Shown: piece after piece, positions 8,701 through 17,715 of the stretch
Layout: each line of letters starts with the position of its first letter
Position numbering within the stretch: the first letter of the stretch is position 1
NCBI RefSeq assembly: GCF_023746535.1
Contig: NZ_CP098747.1
Span: 1,494,364 to 1,558,363 of the forward strand
Direction of reading: 5' to 3'
Origin: Sneathiella marina
GTDB taxonomy: Bacteria > Pseudomonadota > Alphaproteobacteria > Sneathiellales > Sneathiellaceae
DNA length: 64,000 nucleotides
Program-made: the position numbers and the translations under genes
The notes under the pieces: model-generated
Databases searched by the model: none
Told to the model about the DNA's origin: nothing
Seen by the model: the letters and a program-made list of their open reading frames with translations, nothing else

Positions 8701-9903
8701 TTCCAGCTGCAGGCTGAATTTTGCGTTTATGTCGGTCAGGAACCCCAGATCCAGCGGCTGCCTGAATTTCCGCCCCGCCGTGGCGAGATTGATCTGGCTG
8801 TCCTCCCGCGGGGCGGAGGGGGCCAGTTTCGTGTCGGCCGGGGCCGGGAAGTAGCGGGAGAAATCCAGGACTTTCCCTTCCAGCTTGAGATTGGCCGTTG
8901 GTATTTTTGCCCCAAGGTCCAGATCACCGGACAGGGTTGCGTTCAGGTCCTTGCCCTCCAGCACAGCGGTGAGGGCGGTCTTCTGATCTTCCTCGCTTTT
9001 GAACGTTGCCTTGATCCGGACAGCGCCGGGATCCTCTTCAAGGGGTCGGTCCAGCCAGCTGGCAATGGCACCGACGGACGTGGCATTGGCGGTTAATTCT
9101 CCGGTCAGGTCGAAGGGCGGGGCCAGATCCAGATTGAGGGCTGTGGTCAGCGCCAGAAGCCCGGATTTCACAGTGCCGGTGACTTTTGCTTCCCGACCGT
9201 CTTCCAACTCCGCCAATGTTGAAACGTCAAACGTCCAGCTGACGGCTTTTTTGTTGAGCGTCGTGCCGCCCTCAATCAGAAGCGCCGCCGCGCGGTTCGG
9301 CAGGCTGACGCCGGTTTTTAAGTCCTCGGCGACAATATCCTGCCCCGTGCGCCGGTCGTGAAATTGTACGCGGCCCTGTTCGATCCGGACATTATCGAGT
9401 GTGGCGATGGCAACGGGTAACAAGCCGGAGGACGCATCGCCGTCTTCGTCATCCTTTGCCGGACGGCTTACATACAGGCGCCAGTTTGTATCGCCTTCCT
9501 CGCTCACGACAAGGTTGAATTCGGGCTTTGAAATAACGAAAGACTGAACATCCAGTTCGCCGAAAAGCAGCGAAAAGAGGCTGATCTCACCGGAGATCTC
9601 TGCGATTGCCGCAAGCGGTGTTTTTGTTTGAAAGGTGGGTTCCACCAGGCGGATGCCGGTGGTGCGAAAAGTCAGGCTCGGCACCAGGTTAAGCTCGATA
9701 TCCCCGTCAATGGTCAGTTCCTTGCCGGTTTCCTCATAAACCAGTTCCGCAAGCTGCGGCTTGAAATCATTCCAGTTGATCAGGCGCGGACCGACAGTCA
9801 ATACGGCCGTCGCCAGCACCAGCAATCCAATTATCGATAACCCAATTTTCCACTTCACGGGGTTGGCCTCCAGCCGCCATGGCGCCGGTTTTCCGCCCGC
9901 CAT
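5773..9903 (-). CDS. AsmA-family large envelope protein, 1376 aa
   Basis: The N-terminus has a short basic start, then one membrane anchor (about residues 18-38, VKWKIGLSIIGLLVLATAVL), then the AsmA opening D-F-K-P-Q-L-A-E-L-V-Y-E-E-T-G-K-E-L-x-I-x-G-D-I. The rest is long beta-rich repeating sequence typical of AsmA/TamB-like lipid-transfer proteins, here twice the size of E. coli AsmA. The last third holds an AsmA_2 domain with F-D-C-x-V-I-R-F-x-I-E-N-G-L, D-T-D-D-L-V-I-A-A-S-G-N-I-N-L and L-x-S-P-Q-A-I-P-N-P. A low-complexity acidic patch (about 150-158) separates two parts. AsmA proteins bridge the inner and outer membranes and affect outer membrane assembly. It is not in an operon here. 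Confidence 0.88.
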   Translation of the reverse strand: MAGGKPAPWRLEANPVKWKIGLSIIGLLVLATAVLTVGPRLINWNDFKPQLAELVYEETGKELTIDGDIELNLVPSLTFRTTGIRLVEPTFQTKTPLAAIAEISGEISLFSLLFGELDVQSFVISKPEFNLVVSEEGDTNWRLYVSRPAKDDEDGDASSGLLPVAIATLDNVRIEQGRVQFHDRRTGQDIVAEDLKTGVSLPNRAAALLIEGGTTLNKKAVSWTFDVSTLAELEDGREAKVTGTVKSGLLALTTALNLDLAPPFDLTGELTANATSVGAIASWLDRPLEEDPGAVRIKATFKSEEDQKTALTAVLEGKDLNATLSGDLDLGAKIPTANLKLEGKVLDFSRYFPAPADTKLAPSAPREDSQINLATAGRKFRQPLDLGFLTDINAKFSLQLEKIITHRITMGPILANGAIKEGSLSAKLQQLSLYGGTLSGDVSLRDKNGNAALTADAQMAKIPFDKIGEGLALDSLPISGTGTGSLSFTSDGPTIQQLAQNARFDLNLTLTPIADTSKDAMISAAKINLTRKETRGPGQLDGTMTFKGQPVTLTGNVTPKRTANDLTGMDFTTRLQSKLATLKIEGTRDLSPTPKTEAHVDFKAGSARKLALWLDLPAAKAIKETGTDPITVTGTLHHQDQVTTFEKLTFSGPLISAIATGKIDEGAEPPAIELDIDGKGIDVDRLLALLPQAPEKSQLSAEQAQEEDAFVAFLSDKALELSGLQSFDMDLKLHLDKALYEEVEFGPITTNTLLKQGKLATSIKAFQYDGSDLTAQMTFDTKPSVYDFTARFNIARWKGETVARTRKGKITLEQGITGQGDFSARGRSPRALVASLRGKLHLSVPGISFSGGKIAGFSQTSLDLIIPETPNTLELKAKSTLILGKEKIELPLVTDLKTGRLISLVQDSDMPIDLTVSLGESNMSLVGKISNARTTPKANLEMSFQAPSLTAYRMLIQDLPDVAPVNAKATLVADRENIHLSGLAARVGPSDLAGQLTVSLADDPRDIQGTLTSNLIDLSIFQPEPKEAKTKSASSGETAPAAAGEDKYVFKDTPFPTEILAEYNANMIIDIKKLKVSNVMELDNVTANILLENKVLSLDPLRMEKGKGTLETSLIYNTAVEVPKLTLSSTIQDLDVVVTDDVRLILDSHSDLTASGNSPRKLASSLNGRTDWISRKGQIDSGFLGFLSFGAGNIFSTFFGDKKNAPFDCMVIRFNIENGLMTPAVAMVDTDDLVIAASGNINLRDETLALTIGTSARTVGVADLVVPILVTGTLKSPQAIPNPVAGTKNLSVGILSLLNPVNAVNTVFGTDILGGNKPPCALAFEKVADTKAPADLTLTAEQSKNKGLLGATAEEAGSLLKSVGSGLNKLFGGENE

Positions 9904-10327
9904 CCTCTTATCCTGTATGATAGGGCGGATTGGGTCAAAAGGAAATTCATGAGTTAGGCGGGTATATTGTAACGCGGCCTTGTCCAGGCTGACAAACCGC
10001 CGCCAGGCTTAAGGATCTTCAGTCAATCCACCTGCCAGACTGCTAGCTTGCCGGGGCAAAAGGGCGGAACAGTCGTCCGGGAACGGGGTGACCCTCGTCA
10101 TCGACGGTAAAATAATAGGCGTAGATCTAGGCGCCTGATAAACGACAGGTGAACCCCATGCCAAAGCTTGAGTTGGAAATTTCCTGAGTTCGTGAATGTT
10201 GCCTTGGGAAAAAGGGAATGTAGGTAGGAGTTTCGTGTGACAAAATAGAAATTGGATTTGCTGCGCTCCAGATAGTATAATTAGTATATTGTAATATAAA
10301 GGGAAATGATCGGAAAAGGAGCGGCAG
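9904..10327. other. Intergenic stretch containing the left edge of the duplicated segment
   Basis: Between the AsmA gene and the first membrane-anchored gene there are 424 bases without a complete gene. The first 281 bases are unique and hold the gene remnant noted above. From 10185 on the sequence is repeated at 15108. There is an AT-rich patch at about 10260-10310 directly upstream of the 10328 gene, which would suit a promoter. Confidence 0.5.
10043..10126 (-). pseudogene. Possible gene remnant, 27 codons of a C-terminus
   Basis: Read on the minus strand, the frame ending at the TAG of 10045-10043 gives IYAYYFTVDDEGHPVPGRLF followed by RPFAPAS, which looks like the end of a real protein. 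It is closed upstream by a stop at 10129-10127 and has no start codon. It lies 56 bases before the left edge of the duplicated segment, so an upstream part of the gene may have been lost by the rearrangement or mis-assembly. Chance cannot be excluded for so short a frame. Confidence 0.2.
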
Positions 10328-11224
10328 ATGACCCTTGATACCTGGAACAAAATTGTTATTGGGATCGCGACGCCGGTAATTGGTTTGGTGATTTCCGGCC
10401 TGACAATCTGGAATGGCATCAATACAAGTAGTAACAGCGCCCAATTGAAAGCGATTGAAGCAGAACTGGCAGCCAGTAAATTCGGCTTCGAGCAAATTAA
10501 GATAGTTTACGAGAAAACAACCAACTATCTGTCTGACTCCAATCAATCTGATGCCCATGGACGTGTTCTCATTGCCTTGATACGGAGTATTCCGGAGACC
10601 ACAACACGGGCGGAGCTTCTTGCCGTGTTATCAGAGCAATCTGAAAGTGACTATGTCGCGGCGCAAGCGGCGTCCACCCGCCAAACCGTCATAGATTCCG
10701 GGATCGAGCAGGGAACATTGCCGGAGAATTATAAACAGATTTCCGAGATGTCGCGGGGAGCGCCGATATCCAGCAAGACCTTCAGCGCAACCTGGCAGGA
10801 GGCCACCGGCACGCCTTATGATGTGATCGCAGCCCTGCCATCGACAAAGGTCATTGGCGACCCCCTGGCGTCGGCGACCTCCAAGAGATATACGGTGACC
10901 ACATTGGCTGGGTACGGCTTTCTGGATTCCGATGGCACGGAATGGCGAATACCGAAAGATGTGACCTTTAACGGTAACGCCGTCAACAGGCTTGCCTGGA
11001 ACACACTCGGCCCACCGCTCGCCAACGATTACACCTTCCCGTTGATGCTGTATAAATATCAGGTTGTGAATAATATCGGCAACATTGGGCAGCGCCGGAA
11101 AATGCTGTTCGAAGCTTTATTGAAGTCCGATGTAAATCCTGCGAAAACCGAACTTATACTGCAATATATAAATGCTGAATTTCTGTTCACCGACGACATC
11201 CCCGCCTTCAGCGGGAATAACTAG
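10328..11224 (+). CDS. Membrane-anchored protein with DUF1353-like C-terminus, left copy, 298 aa
   Basis: Identical at protein level to 15251-16147. Residues 8-28 form one membrane anchor ([20 protein letters not shown]), followed by a helical, possibly coiled-coil, region to about 110. The C-terminal third reads [29 protein letters not shown], then a tail with R-R-K-x-L-F-E-A-L-L-K-S. This resembles DUF1353, in which P-x-G-F-x-T-D-G-A-S-x-P-R-x-x-W precedes a HDY motif; here that HDY is replaced by a Lys/Tyr-containing stretch, so any activity is uncertain. The start has GGAGCGGCAG upstream. Confidence 0.6.
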   Translation: MTLDTWNKIVIGIATPVIGLVISGLTIWNGINTSSNSAQLKAIEAELAASKFGFEQIKIVYEKTTNYLSDSNQSDAHGRVLIALIRSIPETTTRAELLAVLSEQSESDYVAAQAASTRQTVIDSGIEQGTLPENYKQISEMSRGAPISSKTFSATWQEATGTPYDVIAALPSTKVIGDPLASATSKRYTVTTLAGYGFLDSDGTEWRIPKDVTFNGNAVNRLAWNTLGPPLANDYTFPLMLYKYQVVNNIGNIGQRRKMLFEALLKSDVNPAKTELILQYINAEFLFTDDIPAFSGNN

Positions 11225-11245
11225 TCGATAAGGGCCTGTGGAAAT

Positions 11246-11322
<77 letters not shown>

Positions 11323-11406
11323 ACCGGTGGCAGGTCTGCCAATAGACGCGTTTTATACGCCCAAACTTGCGCTCTTCGCAAGGGAGAAATGGGGTGTGAC
11401 CGTCGT

Positions 11407-12430
11407 TTAATAGGCGCGCTCGATGGAAAAATCCACCGCATCCTGAAGGGCGGTTTTGATGCCGCTGTCGGGGAAAATTCCCAGGGCATCCTTGGCCATG
11501 GCGCCATAATGCCGGGCCCGCTCTATTGTATCTTCCAGTGCCGTATGTTTTTGGATGATCTCAAGCGCCGTTTCAAGGTCGCCGTCCTGCTGGTCGCCGC
11601 CTTCGACAACTTTTTTCCAAAAGGCGCGTTCCTCTTCATTGCCACGCCGGAAAGCGAGAAGCAGGGGTAGGGTGACTTTTCCTTCGCGGAAGTCATCGCC
11701 AATGGCTTTACCCAAAGACTGCTGCTCGGCAGAATAATCCAGTGCGTCATCGACCAGCTGAAAGGCGATACCAAGGTTACGCCCGTAACTTGCGAGCGCG
11801 TCAGCTTCGGCTTTCGGGCGATCGGCGACGACGGCGCCAACCTGGCAGGCCGCTGCAAACAGCGCCGCGGTTTTTGACGCAATGACCTGCAGGTAACTGT
11901 CTTCGGTGGTGTTGGTGTCCCCGATATTCATCAGCTGCATTACTTCGCCTTCGGCGATCACGGGCCGATGCATTGGACAGAATGGCGAGAACCTCAAGCG
12001 AGCCGTCTTCAACCATCAGCTGGAAGGACCGGCTGAACAGGAAATCACCGACAAGAACACTGGCCTGGTTGCCCCACAAAACATTGGCCGTTTCATTCCC
12101 ACGGCGCAAATCGCTTTCATCCACCACATCATCATGCAGGAGGGTTGCCGTATGTATAAACTCGACACAAGCTGCAAGCTTCTTGGCCCGATCCCCTTCA
12201 TATCCGCACAGGTTGGCGGCACCCAGTGTCAGCACAGGGCGCAATCTCTTGCCGCCTGCCGCAATCAGGTGCTTGGCCAATGTCGGGATCAACTCAACCT
12301 CACTATGCATGCGGTTGAGGATAATCTGGTTGGTTTCTTCCAGATCCGCCTGCACCAGATCCATCAAGGGCTGCAAAGATGCTTTGCCTTGCTGATTTTT
12401 GCGCTCTTCTATATTGACAATAACCGCCAC
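11407..12430 (-). pseudogene. ispB: ispB, left copy, frameshifted
   Basis: Same gene as 16330-17352 but with one extra g in the run at 11962-11964 (plus-strand sequence CACGGGCC instead of CACGGCC). The shift falls near codon 157, after the first Asp-rich motif and before the second. It splits the gene into 11801-12430 (N-terminal part with a wrong tail) and 11407-12012 (C-terminal part). The second Asp motif would then need a separate start, so no functional prenyl synthase is expected from this copy. No other change to the frame was seen. Confidence 0.88.
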
Positions 12431-12568
12431 GTTCGCCTCGTTCCACTAGACATGCTTAGGACTTTGATTTGGGGTGAGCATAGCTTAAGATCAAGCCCGG
12501 TCAAGTAACAGCCAGCGGCAAGCGTCAATTTATGTCTGCCCGGATCAATGAGGAGGAGCACAGGCCCT

Positions 12569-12793
12569 GTGGAAGAGTTAATACGGAGCAATGATCCCGT
12601 GCTGATTTCCTATATTCTCGCAATATTGGCGGATGAGGAAATCGAGGCTGTGGTGCTTGATGAGCATACCTCCATTCTGGAAGGCAGTATTGGCGCAATC
12701 CAGAAACGGGTGATGGTTCTGTCAGAGAATATAACGCAGGCGAAGCGGGTTCTGAAAGACCTGGACCTGGCGGATGAAATTAGCGAAAAATGA
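12569..12793 (+). CDS. DUF2007 family small protein, left copy, 74 aa
   Basis: Identical to 17491-17715. The protein begins VEELIRSNDPVLISYILAIL and continues ADEEIEAVVLDEHTSILEGS, the single ferredoxin-like fold of DUF2007 (putative signal-transducing, PII-like). I start at the GTG at 12569 because AGGAGGAG at 12551-12558 is a strong ribosome binding site just before it, although an in-frame ATG exists at 12548. It overlaps trmN6 by four bases (ATGA), so both are translated from one mRNA. Confidence 0.8.
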   Translation: MEELIRSNDPVLISYILAILADEEIEAVVLDEHTSILEGSIGAIQKRVMVLSENITQAKRVLKDLDLADEISEK

Positions 12794-13626
12794 CCGGATT
12801 GCAGATAACAATTGACGGCTTTTTGGGTAATAAATTAAAGATAAAACAACCCCATAACGGCTTTCGCGCAGGATCTGACGCTGTTTTACTGGCCTCGGCG
12901 GTGGAGACGACCGGCGCGATTTCTGTTCTTGATGTGGGCTGCGGTGTCGGCACGGCGGGACTGTGCCTTCTGCACCGATTGCCCGAAGCTACCTTATGGG
13001 GGCTTGAGGTGCAGCCGGATCTTGCGGAACTGGGCCGGGAAAATGCAGCGCTGAACGACTTGTCTGCCCGAACGCATATATTGCGGGCTGATATGGCGGA
13101 TCGGACTGTTTTTCGAAAGATACAGGGGCCGGACAACAAGCCCTTTCTCGAAGCAGGTTTTGATCACGTCATTACAAATCCCCCTTTCTATGAAAAGGGC
13201 CGGGCTCAATCGGCGCAAAGCACGACGAAGACGCTCGCTCATATTGAAAGCAACGTGGATCTTGCCGCCTGGTTGCAATTTTGTGTGGCCCGGGTGAGAT
13301 CGAAAGGTAAGGTAACCGTCATTCACCGGACGGATCGACTGGCGGAGATTCTATCGGTATTGTCCGGGCAATGTGGCAGTCTGCGCGTGATACCGCTCTG
13401 GCCGGATGCGGAGAGTTCCGCGAAACGGGTGATTGTCCAGGCTCTCAAGGGGGGGAAGGGCCCTCTGGAGCTCAAAAACGGTCTGATCCTTCACGATGGG
13501 GACGGGTTACCTACCCATCCGGCTGAGTTGATTTTGCGTCACGGGCCTCTCTTAATCATGCGACGAGTCGAAAATACTTGTAGATACAGATCAAATCCTT
13601 ACTTTAACGCTCATGAAAATATCTGA
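12790..13626 (+). pseudogene. trmN6: trmN6, left copy, C-terminus frameshifted
   Basis: The first 250 or so codons equal 17712-18506 including the SAM motif VLDVGCGVGT and NPPFY. One g is missing at 13543 (CACGGGCC rather than CACGGGGCC), so the last codons are misread and the frame runs on to 13626 (278 aa) and into the S49 gene. The intact copy ends at the equivalent of 13583. The catalytic domain is complete, so the product could be active if the change were real. I regard it as a sequencing error. Confidence 0.78.
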
Positions 13627-14472
13627 ATTAATAGCCAAGACGCCGCTGAAACGGTTTGTCGACAAATCGCCCGTTGTGGCCGTCCTTCCCCTTTATGGCG
13701 TGATTGCGTCGGGCGGGAGCAAGCTGCGCGGGAAAACCTTAATCTGTCTGGCATGGCGGAGAAAATTGAAAATGCTTTCGCGACAAAAAACCTGAGTGCT
13801 GTTGCGTTGCCGATAAATTCGCCCGGTGGCTCACCTGTGCAATCCTCCTTGATTTTTGATCGCATTTCCGTCAACTGGCCGATGAAAAAGAGATTCCGGT
13901 TTATGCCTTTGCCGAAGATGTCATGGCGTCCGGCGGATATTGGCTCGGGCTTTGTGCCGATGAAATTTATGTCAACCAGAATTCAGTGGTTGGATCGATT
14001 GGTGTCGTCTCTGCCGGCTTCGGGTTTACGGCGTTTGCTGGAAAAGGTGGGTGTGAACGGCGGGCCTATTCAGCCGGCGAAAACAAGATGAAGCTGGACC
14101 CGTTCAGCCCCGAAAAAGAAGAAGATGTTGTCTGGCTTAAAAAATCCAAACGGAAATCCATGAAAGTTTTAAAGATCTTGTCAAAACCGGCGCGGTGATC
14201 GATTGAAAAAACGCAAAGACAAAGAGCTGTTTTCAGGCGGGACGTCTGGACAGGTCCGAAAGCGGTCGAGCTGGGGCTGGTCGATGGTATTGCCGATATT
14301 CGATCCTTTATGCGCGAGAAATATGGCGAGAAAGTCAAGTTCAAACGATTTGAAGGCCGCAGGGGTTCCTGCAGCGAAAATTGGGCCTTGGTGCCTCCGT
14401 TGGTGAAGACGCGGTGGAGACATTATTGCCGCCATAAAAAATCAGGCGGCCTGGGCTCGGTTCGGATTATGA
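13613..14472 (+). pseudogene. S49 peptidase, left copy, multiply frameshifted
   Basis: Corresponds to 18536-19396. It carries about nine single or double base indels between 13730 and 14423, each in a short run of identical bases, so the frame is lost after about codon 40. The nucleotide sequence otherwise matches the intact copy, with no substitutions seen. A gene decaying by selection release would also collect substitutions. This pattern points to poor read quality near a contig end. Confidence 0.88.
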
Positions 14473-14504
14473 TTCGCGCCTGTTTACAAAGGATAGGTCA
14501 CTAG

Positions 14505-14726
14505 ATGTTCTCACCGACTAAAATCATTTTATCGTGGTGGCCATCGCGCTGGTTTATTTCGGCCATAAATTCTATCGCTCTACCATTGCGCCGACCTGCA
14601 AAAGAATAAAAAGAACGCGGAATTCAAAGGCCGCTCGTCGGACAAAATGCTCGATCTGGAGGAATGCCCGGACTGTGGCTCCTTCGTTGCGGACCTGTCA
14701 GAACATAGGTGCAAAAGCGGAAATAA
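14505..14726 (+). pseudogene. Small zinc-ribbon membrane protein, left copy, frameshifted
   Basis: Corresponds to 19429-19653. Three bases are missing in separate runs (t at 14527, a at 14593, a at 14722), so the frame breaks after about eight codons and returns only partly. No complete product is possible. The reading matches the right copy in all other bases. Confidence 0.8.
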
Positions 14727-14800
14727 TCCCCGGTTTCGATGCCGGTTGACCGCAGCCAGCCTGACCCTTATGTTGCGGCGCACATATCAACAATCAGTCT

Positions 14801-15118
14801 ATGGTCAGTATTATGGCGAATAATGTGGCGTCTTCGCCGTCAACTTCTTTTCAGGACCTGATCCTGACATTACAACATTTCTGGTCTGAAAAGGGATGCG
14901 TCATTCTGCAACCCTATGATTTGGAAGTGGGCGCCGGAACTTTTCATCCTGCAACAACCTTACGATCCCTGGGACCCGAGCCCTGGAATGCAGCCTATGT
15001 TCAGCCGTCCCGCCGTCCAACCGATGGACGCTATGGGGAAAACCCGAACCGCGGTCAGCATTATTATCAGTTTCAGGTTCTGCTGAAGCCGTCCCCGGAC
15101 AATATCCTGAGTTCGTGA
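14801..15118 (+). pseudogene. glyQ: glyQ, left copy, truncated at the duplication joint
   Basis: The first 102 codons match glyQ at 19728 exactly, up to S-P-D-N-I. The sequence then jumps at 15105-15107 into the intergenic DNA found at 10185, adding only Leu-Ser-Ser before a stop. It lacks most of the glycyl-tRNA synthetase alpha catalytic core and cannot be functional. This end marks the joint between the two copies. Confidence 0.9.
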
Positions 15119-15250
15119 ATGTTGCCTTGGGAAAAAGGGAATGTAGGTAGGAGTTTCGTGTGACAAAATAGAAATTGGATTTGCTGCGCTCCAGATAGTA
15201 TAATTAGTATATTGTAATATAAAGGGAAATGATCGGAAAAGGAGCGGCAG

Positions 15251-16147
15251 ATGACCCTTGATACCTGGAACAAAATTGTTATTGGGATCGCGACGCCGGT
15301 AATTGGTTTGGTGATTTCCGGCCTGACAATCTGGAATGGCATCAATACAAGTAGTAACAGCGCCCAATTGAAAGCGATTGAAGCAGAACTGGCAGCCAGT
15401 AAATTCGGCTTCGAGCAAATTAAGATAGTTTACGAGAAAACAACCAACTATCTGTCTGACTCCAATCAATCTGATGCCCATGGACGTGTTCTCATTGCCT
15501 TGATACGGAGTATTCCGGAGACCACAACACGGGCGGAGCTTCTTGCCGTGTTATCAGAGCAATCTGAAAGTGACTATGTCGCGGCGCAAGCGGCGTCCAC
15601 CCGCCAAACCGTCATAGATTCCGGGATCGAGCAGGGAACATTGCCGGAGAATTATAAACAGATTTCCGAGATGTCGCGGGGAGCGCCGATATCCAGCAAG
15701 ACCTTCAGCGCAACCTGGCAGGAGGCCACCGGCACGCCTTATGATGTGATCGCAGCCCTGCCATCGACAAAGGTCATTGGCGACCCCCTGGCGTCGGCGA
15801 CCTCCAAGAGATATACGGTGACCACATTGGCTGGGTACGGCTTTCTGGATTCCGATGGCACGGAATGGCGAATACCGAAAGATGTGACCTTTAACGGTAA
15901 CGCCGTCAACAGGCTTGCCTGGAACACACTCGGCCCACCGCTCGCCAACGATTACACCTTCCCGTTGATGCTGTATAAATATCAGGTTGTGAATAATATC
16001 GGCAACATTGGGCAGCGCCGGAAAATGCTGTTCGAAGCTTTATTGAAGTCCGATGTAAATCCTGCGAAAACCGAACTTATACTGCAATATATAAATGCTG
16101 AATTTCTGTTCACCGACGACATCCCCGCCTTCAGCGGGAATAACTAG
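15251..16147 (+). CDS. Membrane-anchored protein with DUF1353-like C-terminus, right copy, 298 aa
   Basis: The right and probably only true copy. Residues 1-7 are followed by a membrane segment at about 8-28, then a helical linker to about 110, a Ser/Ala-rich part and a C-terminal domain (about 190-290). The domain reads [19 protein letters not shown], then [16 protein letters not shown]. The order of these pieces matches DUF1353, but the HDxxY catalytic-looking motif is missing. The protein would sit in the inner membrane with its bulk on one side. The gene converges on tRNA-Pro; a good ribosome binding site GGAGCGG lies at 15240-15246. Confidence 0.65.
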   Translation: MTLDTWNKIVIGIATPVIGLVISGLTIWNGINTSSNSAQLKAIEAELAASKFGFEQIKIVYEKTTNYLSDSNQSDAHGRVLIALIRSIPETTTRAELLAVLSEQSESDYVAAQAASTRQTVIDSGIEQGTLPENYKQISEMSRGAPISSKTFSATWQEATGTPYDVIAALPSTKVIGDPLASATSKRYTVTTLAGYGFLDSDGTEWRIPKDVTFNGNAVNRLAWNTLGPPLANDYTFPLMLYKYQVVNNIGNIGQRRKMLFEALLKSDVNPAKTELILQYINAEFLFTDDIPAFSGNN

Positions 16148-16168
16148 TCGATAAGGGCCTGTGGAAAT

Positions 16169-16245
<77 letters not shown>

Positions 16246-16329
16246 ACCGGTGGCAGGTCTGCCAATAGACGCGTTTTATACGCCCAAACTTGCGCTCTTC
16301 GCAAGGGAGAAATGGGGTGTGACCGTCGT

Positions 16330-17352
16330 TTAATAGGCGCGCTCGATGGAAAAATCCACCGCATCCTGAAGGGCGGTTTTGATGCCGCTGTCGGGGAAAA
16401 TTCCCAGGGCATCCTTGGCCATGGCGCCATAATGCCGGGCCCGCTCTATTGTATCTTCCAGTGCCGTATGTTTTTGGATGATCTCAAGCGCCGTTTCAAG
16501 GTCGCCGTCCTGCTGGTCGCCGCCTTCGACAACTTTTTTCCAAAAGGCGCGTTCCTCTTCATTGCCACGCCGGAAAGCGAGAAGCAGGGGTAGGGTGACT
16601 TTTCCTTCGCGGAAGTCATCGCCAATGGCTTTACCCAAAGACTGCTGCTCGGCAGAATAATCCAGTGCGTCATCGACCAGCTGAAAGGCGATACCAAGGT
16701 TACGCCCGTAACTTGCGAGCGCGTCAGCTTCGGCTTTCGGGCGATCGGCGACGACGGCGCCAACCTGGCAGGCCGCTGCAAACAGCGCCGCGGTTTTTGA
16801 CGCAATGACCTGCAGGTAACTGTCTTCGGTGGTGTTGGTGTCCCCGATATTCATCAGCTGCATTACTTCGCCTTCGGCGATCACGGCCGATGCATTGGAC
16901 AGAATGGCGAGAACCTCAAGCGAGCCGTCTTCAACCATCAGCTGGAAGGACCGGCTGAACAGGAAATCACCGACAAGAACACTGGCCTGGTTGCCCCACA
17001 AAACATTGGCCGTTTCATTCCCACGGCGCAAATCGCTTTCATCCACCACATCATCATGCAGGAGGGTTGCCGTATGTATAAACTCGACACAAGCTGCAAG
17101 CTTCTTGGCCCGATCCCCTTCATATCCGCACAGGTTGGCGGCACCCAGTGTCAGCACAGGGCGCAATCTCTTGCCGCCTGCCGCAATCAGGTGCTTGGCC
17201 AATGTCGGGATCAACTCAACCTCACTATGCATGCGGTTGAGGATAATCTGGTTGGTTTCTTCCAGATCCGCCTGCACCAGATCCATCAAGGGCTGCAAAG
17301 ATGCTTTGCCTTGCTGATTTTTGCGCTCTTCTATATTGACAATAACCGCCAC
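16330..17352 (-). CDS. ispB: Long-chain (octaprenyl-type) polyprenyl diphosphate synthase, 340 aa
   Basis: This trans-prenyltransferase extends farnesyl diphosphate with isopentenyl diphosphate to make the ubiquinone side chain. The motifs are in order: AAGGKRLRP (residues 58-65), the first Asp-rich motif [15 protein letters not shown] (97-111), EGEVMQL (160-166), the second Asp-rich motif [10 protein letters not shown] (223-232) and GDDFREGK. Two residues before the first Asp motif are small or hydrophobic, as in long-chain enzymes. Length fits the family (about 320-340). The gene is divergent from the DUF2007-trmN6 pair, whose start lies 138 bases away; upstream of it there is an AT-rich region at about 17380-17410. 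Confidence 0.93.
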   Translation of the reverse strand: MAVIVNIEERKNQQGKASLQPLMDLVQADLEETNQIILNRMHSEVELIPTLAKHLIAAGGKRLRPVLTLGAANLCGYEGDRAKKLAACVEFIHTATLLHDDVVDESDLRRGNETANVLWGNQASVLVGDFLFSRSFQLMVEDGSLEVLAILSNASAVIAEGEVMQLMNIGDTNTTEDSYLQVIASKTAALFAAACQVGAVVADRPKAEADALASYGRNLGIAFQLVDDALDYSAEQQSLGKAIGDDFREGKVTLPLLLAFRRGNEEERAFWKKVVEGGDQQDGDLETALEIIQKHTALEDTIERARHYGAMAKDALGIFPDSGIKTALQDAVDFSIERAY

Positions 17353-17490
17353 GTTCGCCTCGTTCCACTAGACATGCTTAGGACTTTGATTTGGGGTGAG
17401 CATAGCTTAAGATCAAGCCCGGTCAAGTAACAGCCAGCGGCAAGCGTCAATTTATGTCTGCCCGGATCAATGAGGAGGAGCACAGGCCCT

Positions 17491-17715
17491 GTGGAAGAGT
17501 TAATACGGAGCAATGATCCCGTGCTGATTTCCTATATTCTCGCAATATTGGCGGATGAGGAAATCGAGGCTGTGGTGCTTGATGAGCATACCTCCATTCT
17601 GGAAGGCAGTATTGGCGCAATCCAGAAACGGGTGATGGTTCTGTCAGAGAATATAACGCAGGCGAAGCGGGTTCTGAAAGACCTGGACCTGGCGGATGAA
17701 ATTAGCGAAAAATGA
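17491..17715 (+). CDS. DUF2007 family small protein, right copy, 74 aa
   Basis: A short ferredoxin-like domain of the DUF2007 (putative signal-transducing) family. It carries V-L-I-S-Y-I-L-A-I-L-A-D-E-E-I-E-A-V-V-L-D-E, then a loop with S-I-L-E-G-S-I-G-A-I, then K-R-V-M-V-L. The GTG at 17491 is chosen over the in-frame ATG at 17470 because the strong AGGAGGAG sits between them. It overlaps trmN6 by the ATGA at 17712-17715, which implies translational coupling. In many alphaproteobacteria this little gene precedes a tRNA1(Val) methyltransferase gene; its own role is unknown. Confidence 0.85.
   Translation: MEELIRSNDPVLISYILAILADEEIEAVVLDEHTSILEGSIGAIQKRVMVLSENITQAKRVLKDLDLADEISEK

Noticed and set aside
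5801-9361. Long open frames on the plus strand opposite the AsmA gene
   Set aside because: They lie entirely within the 1376-aa AsmA gene and have Arg/Ser/Pro-rich sequence without domains; they come from its codon bias.
10009-10558. Two open frames (137 and 143 codons) on the minus strand opposite the membrane-anchored protein
   Set aside because: They mostly run antisense to the 10328 gene and recur in the second copy only as far as the repeated DNA does; no start signal.
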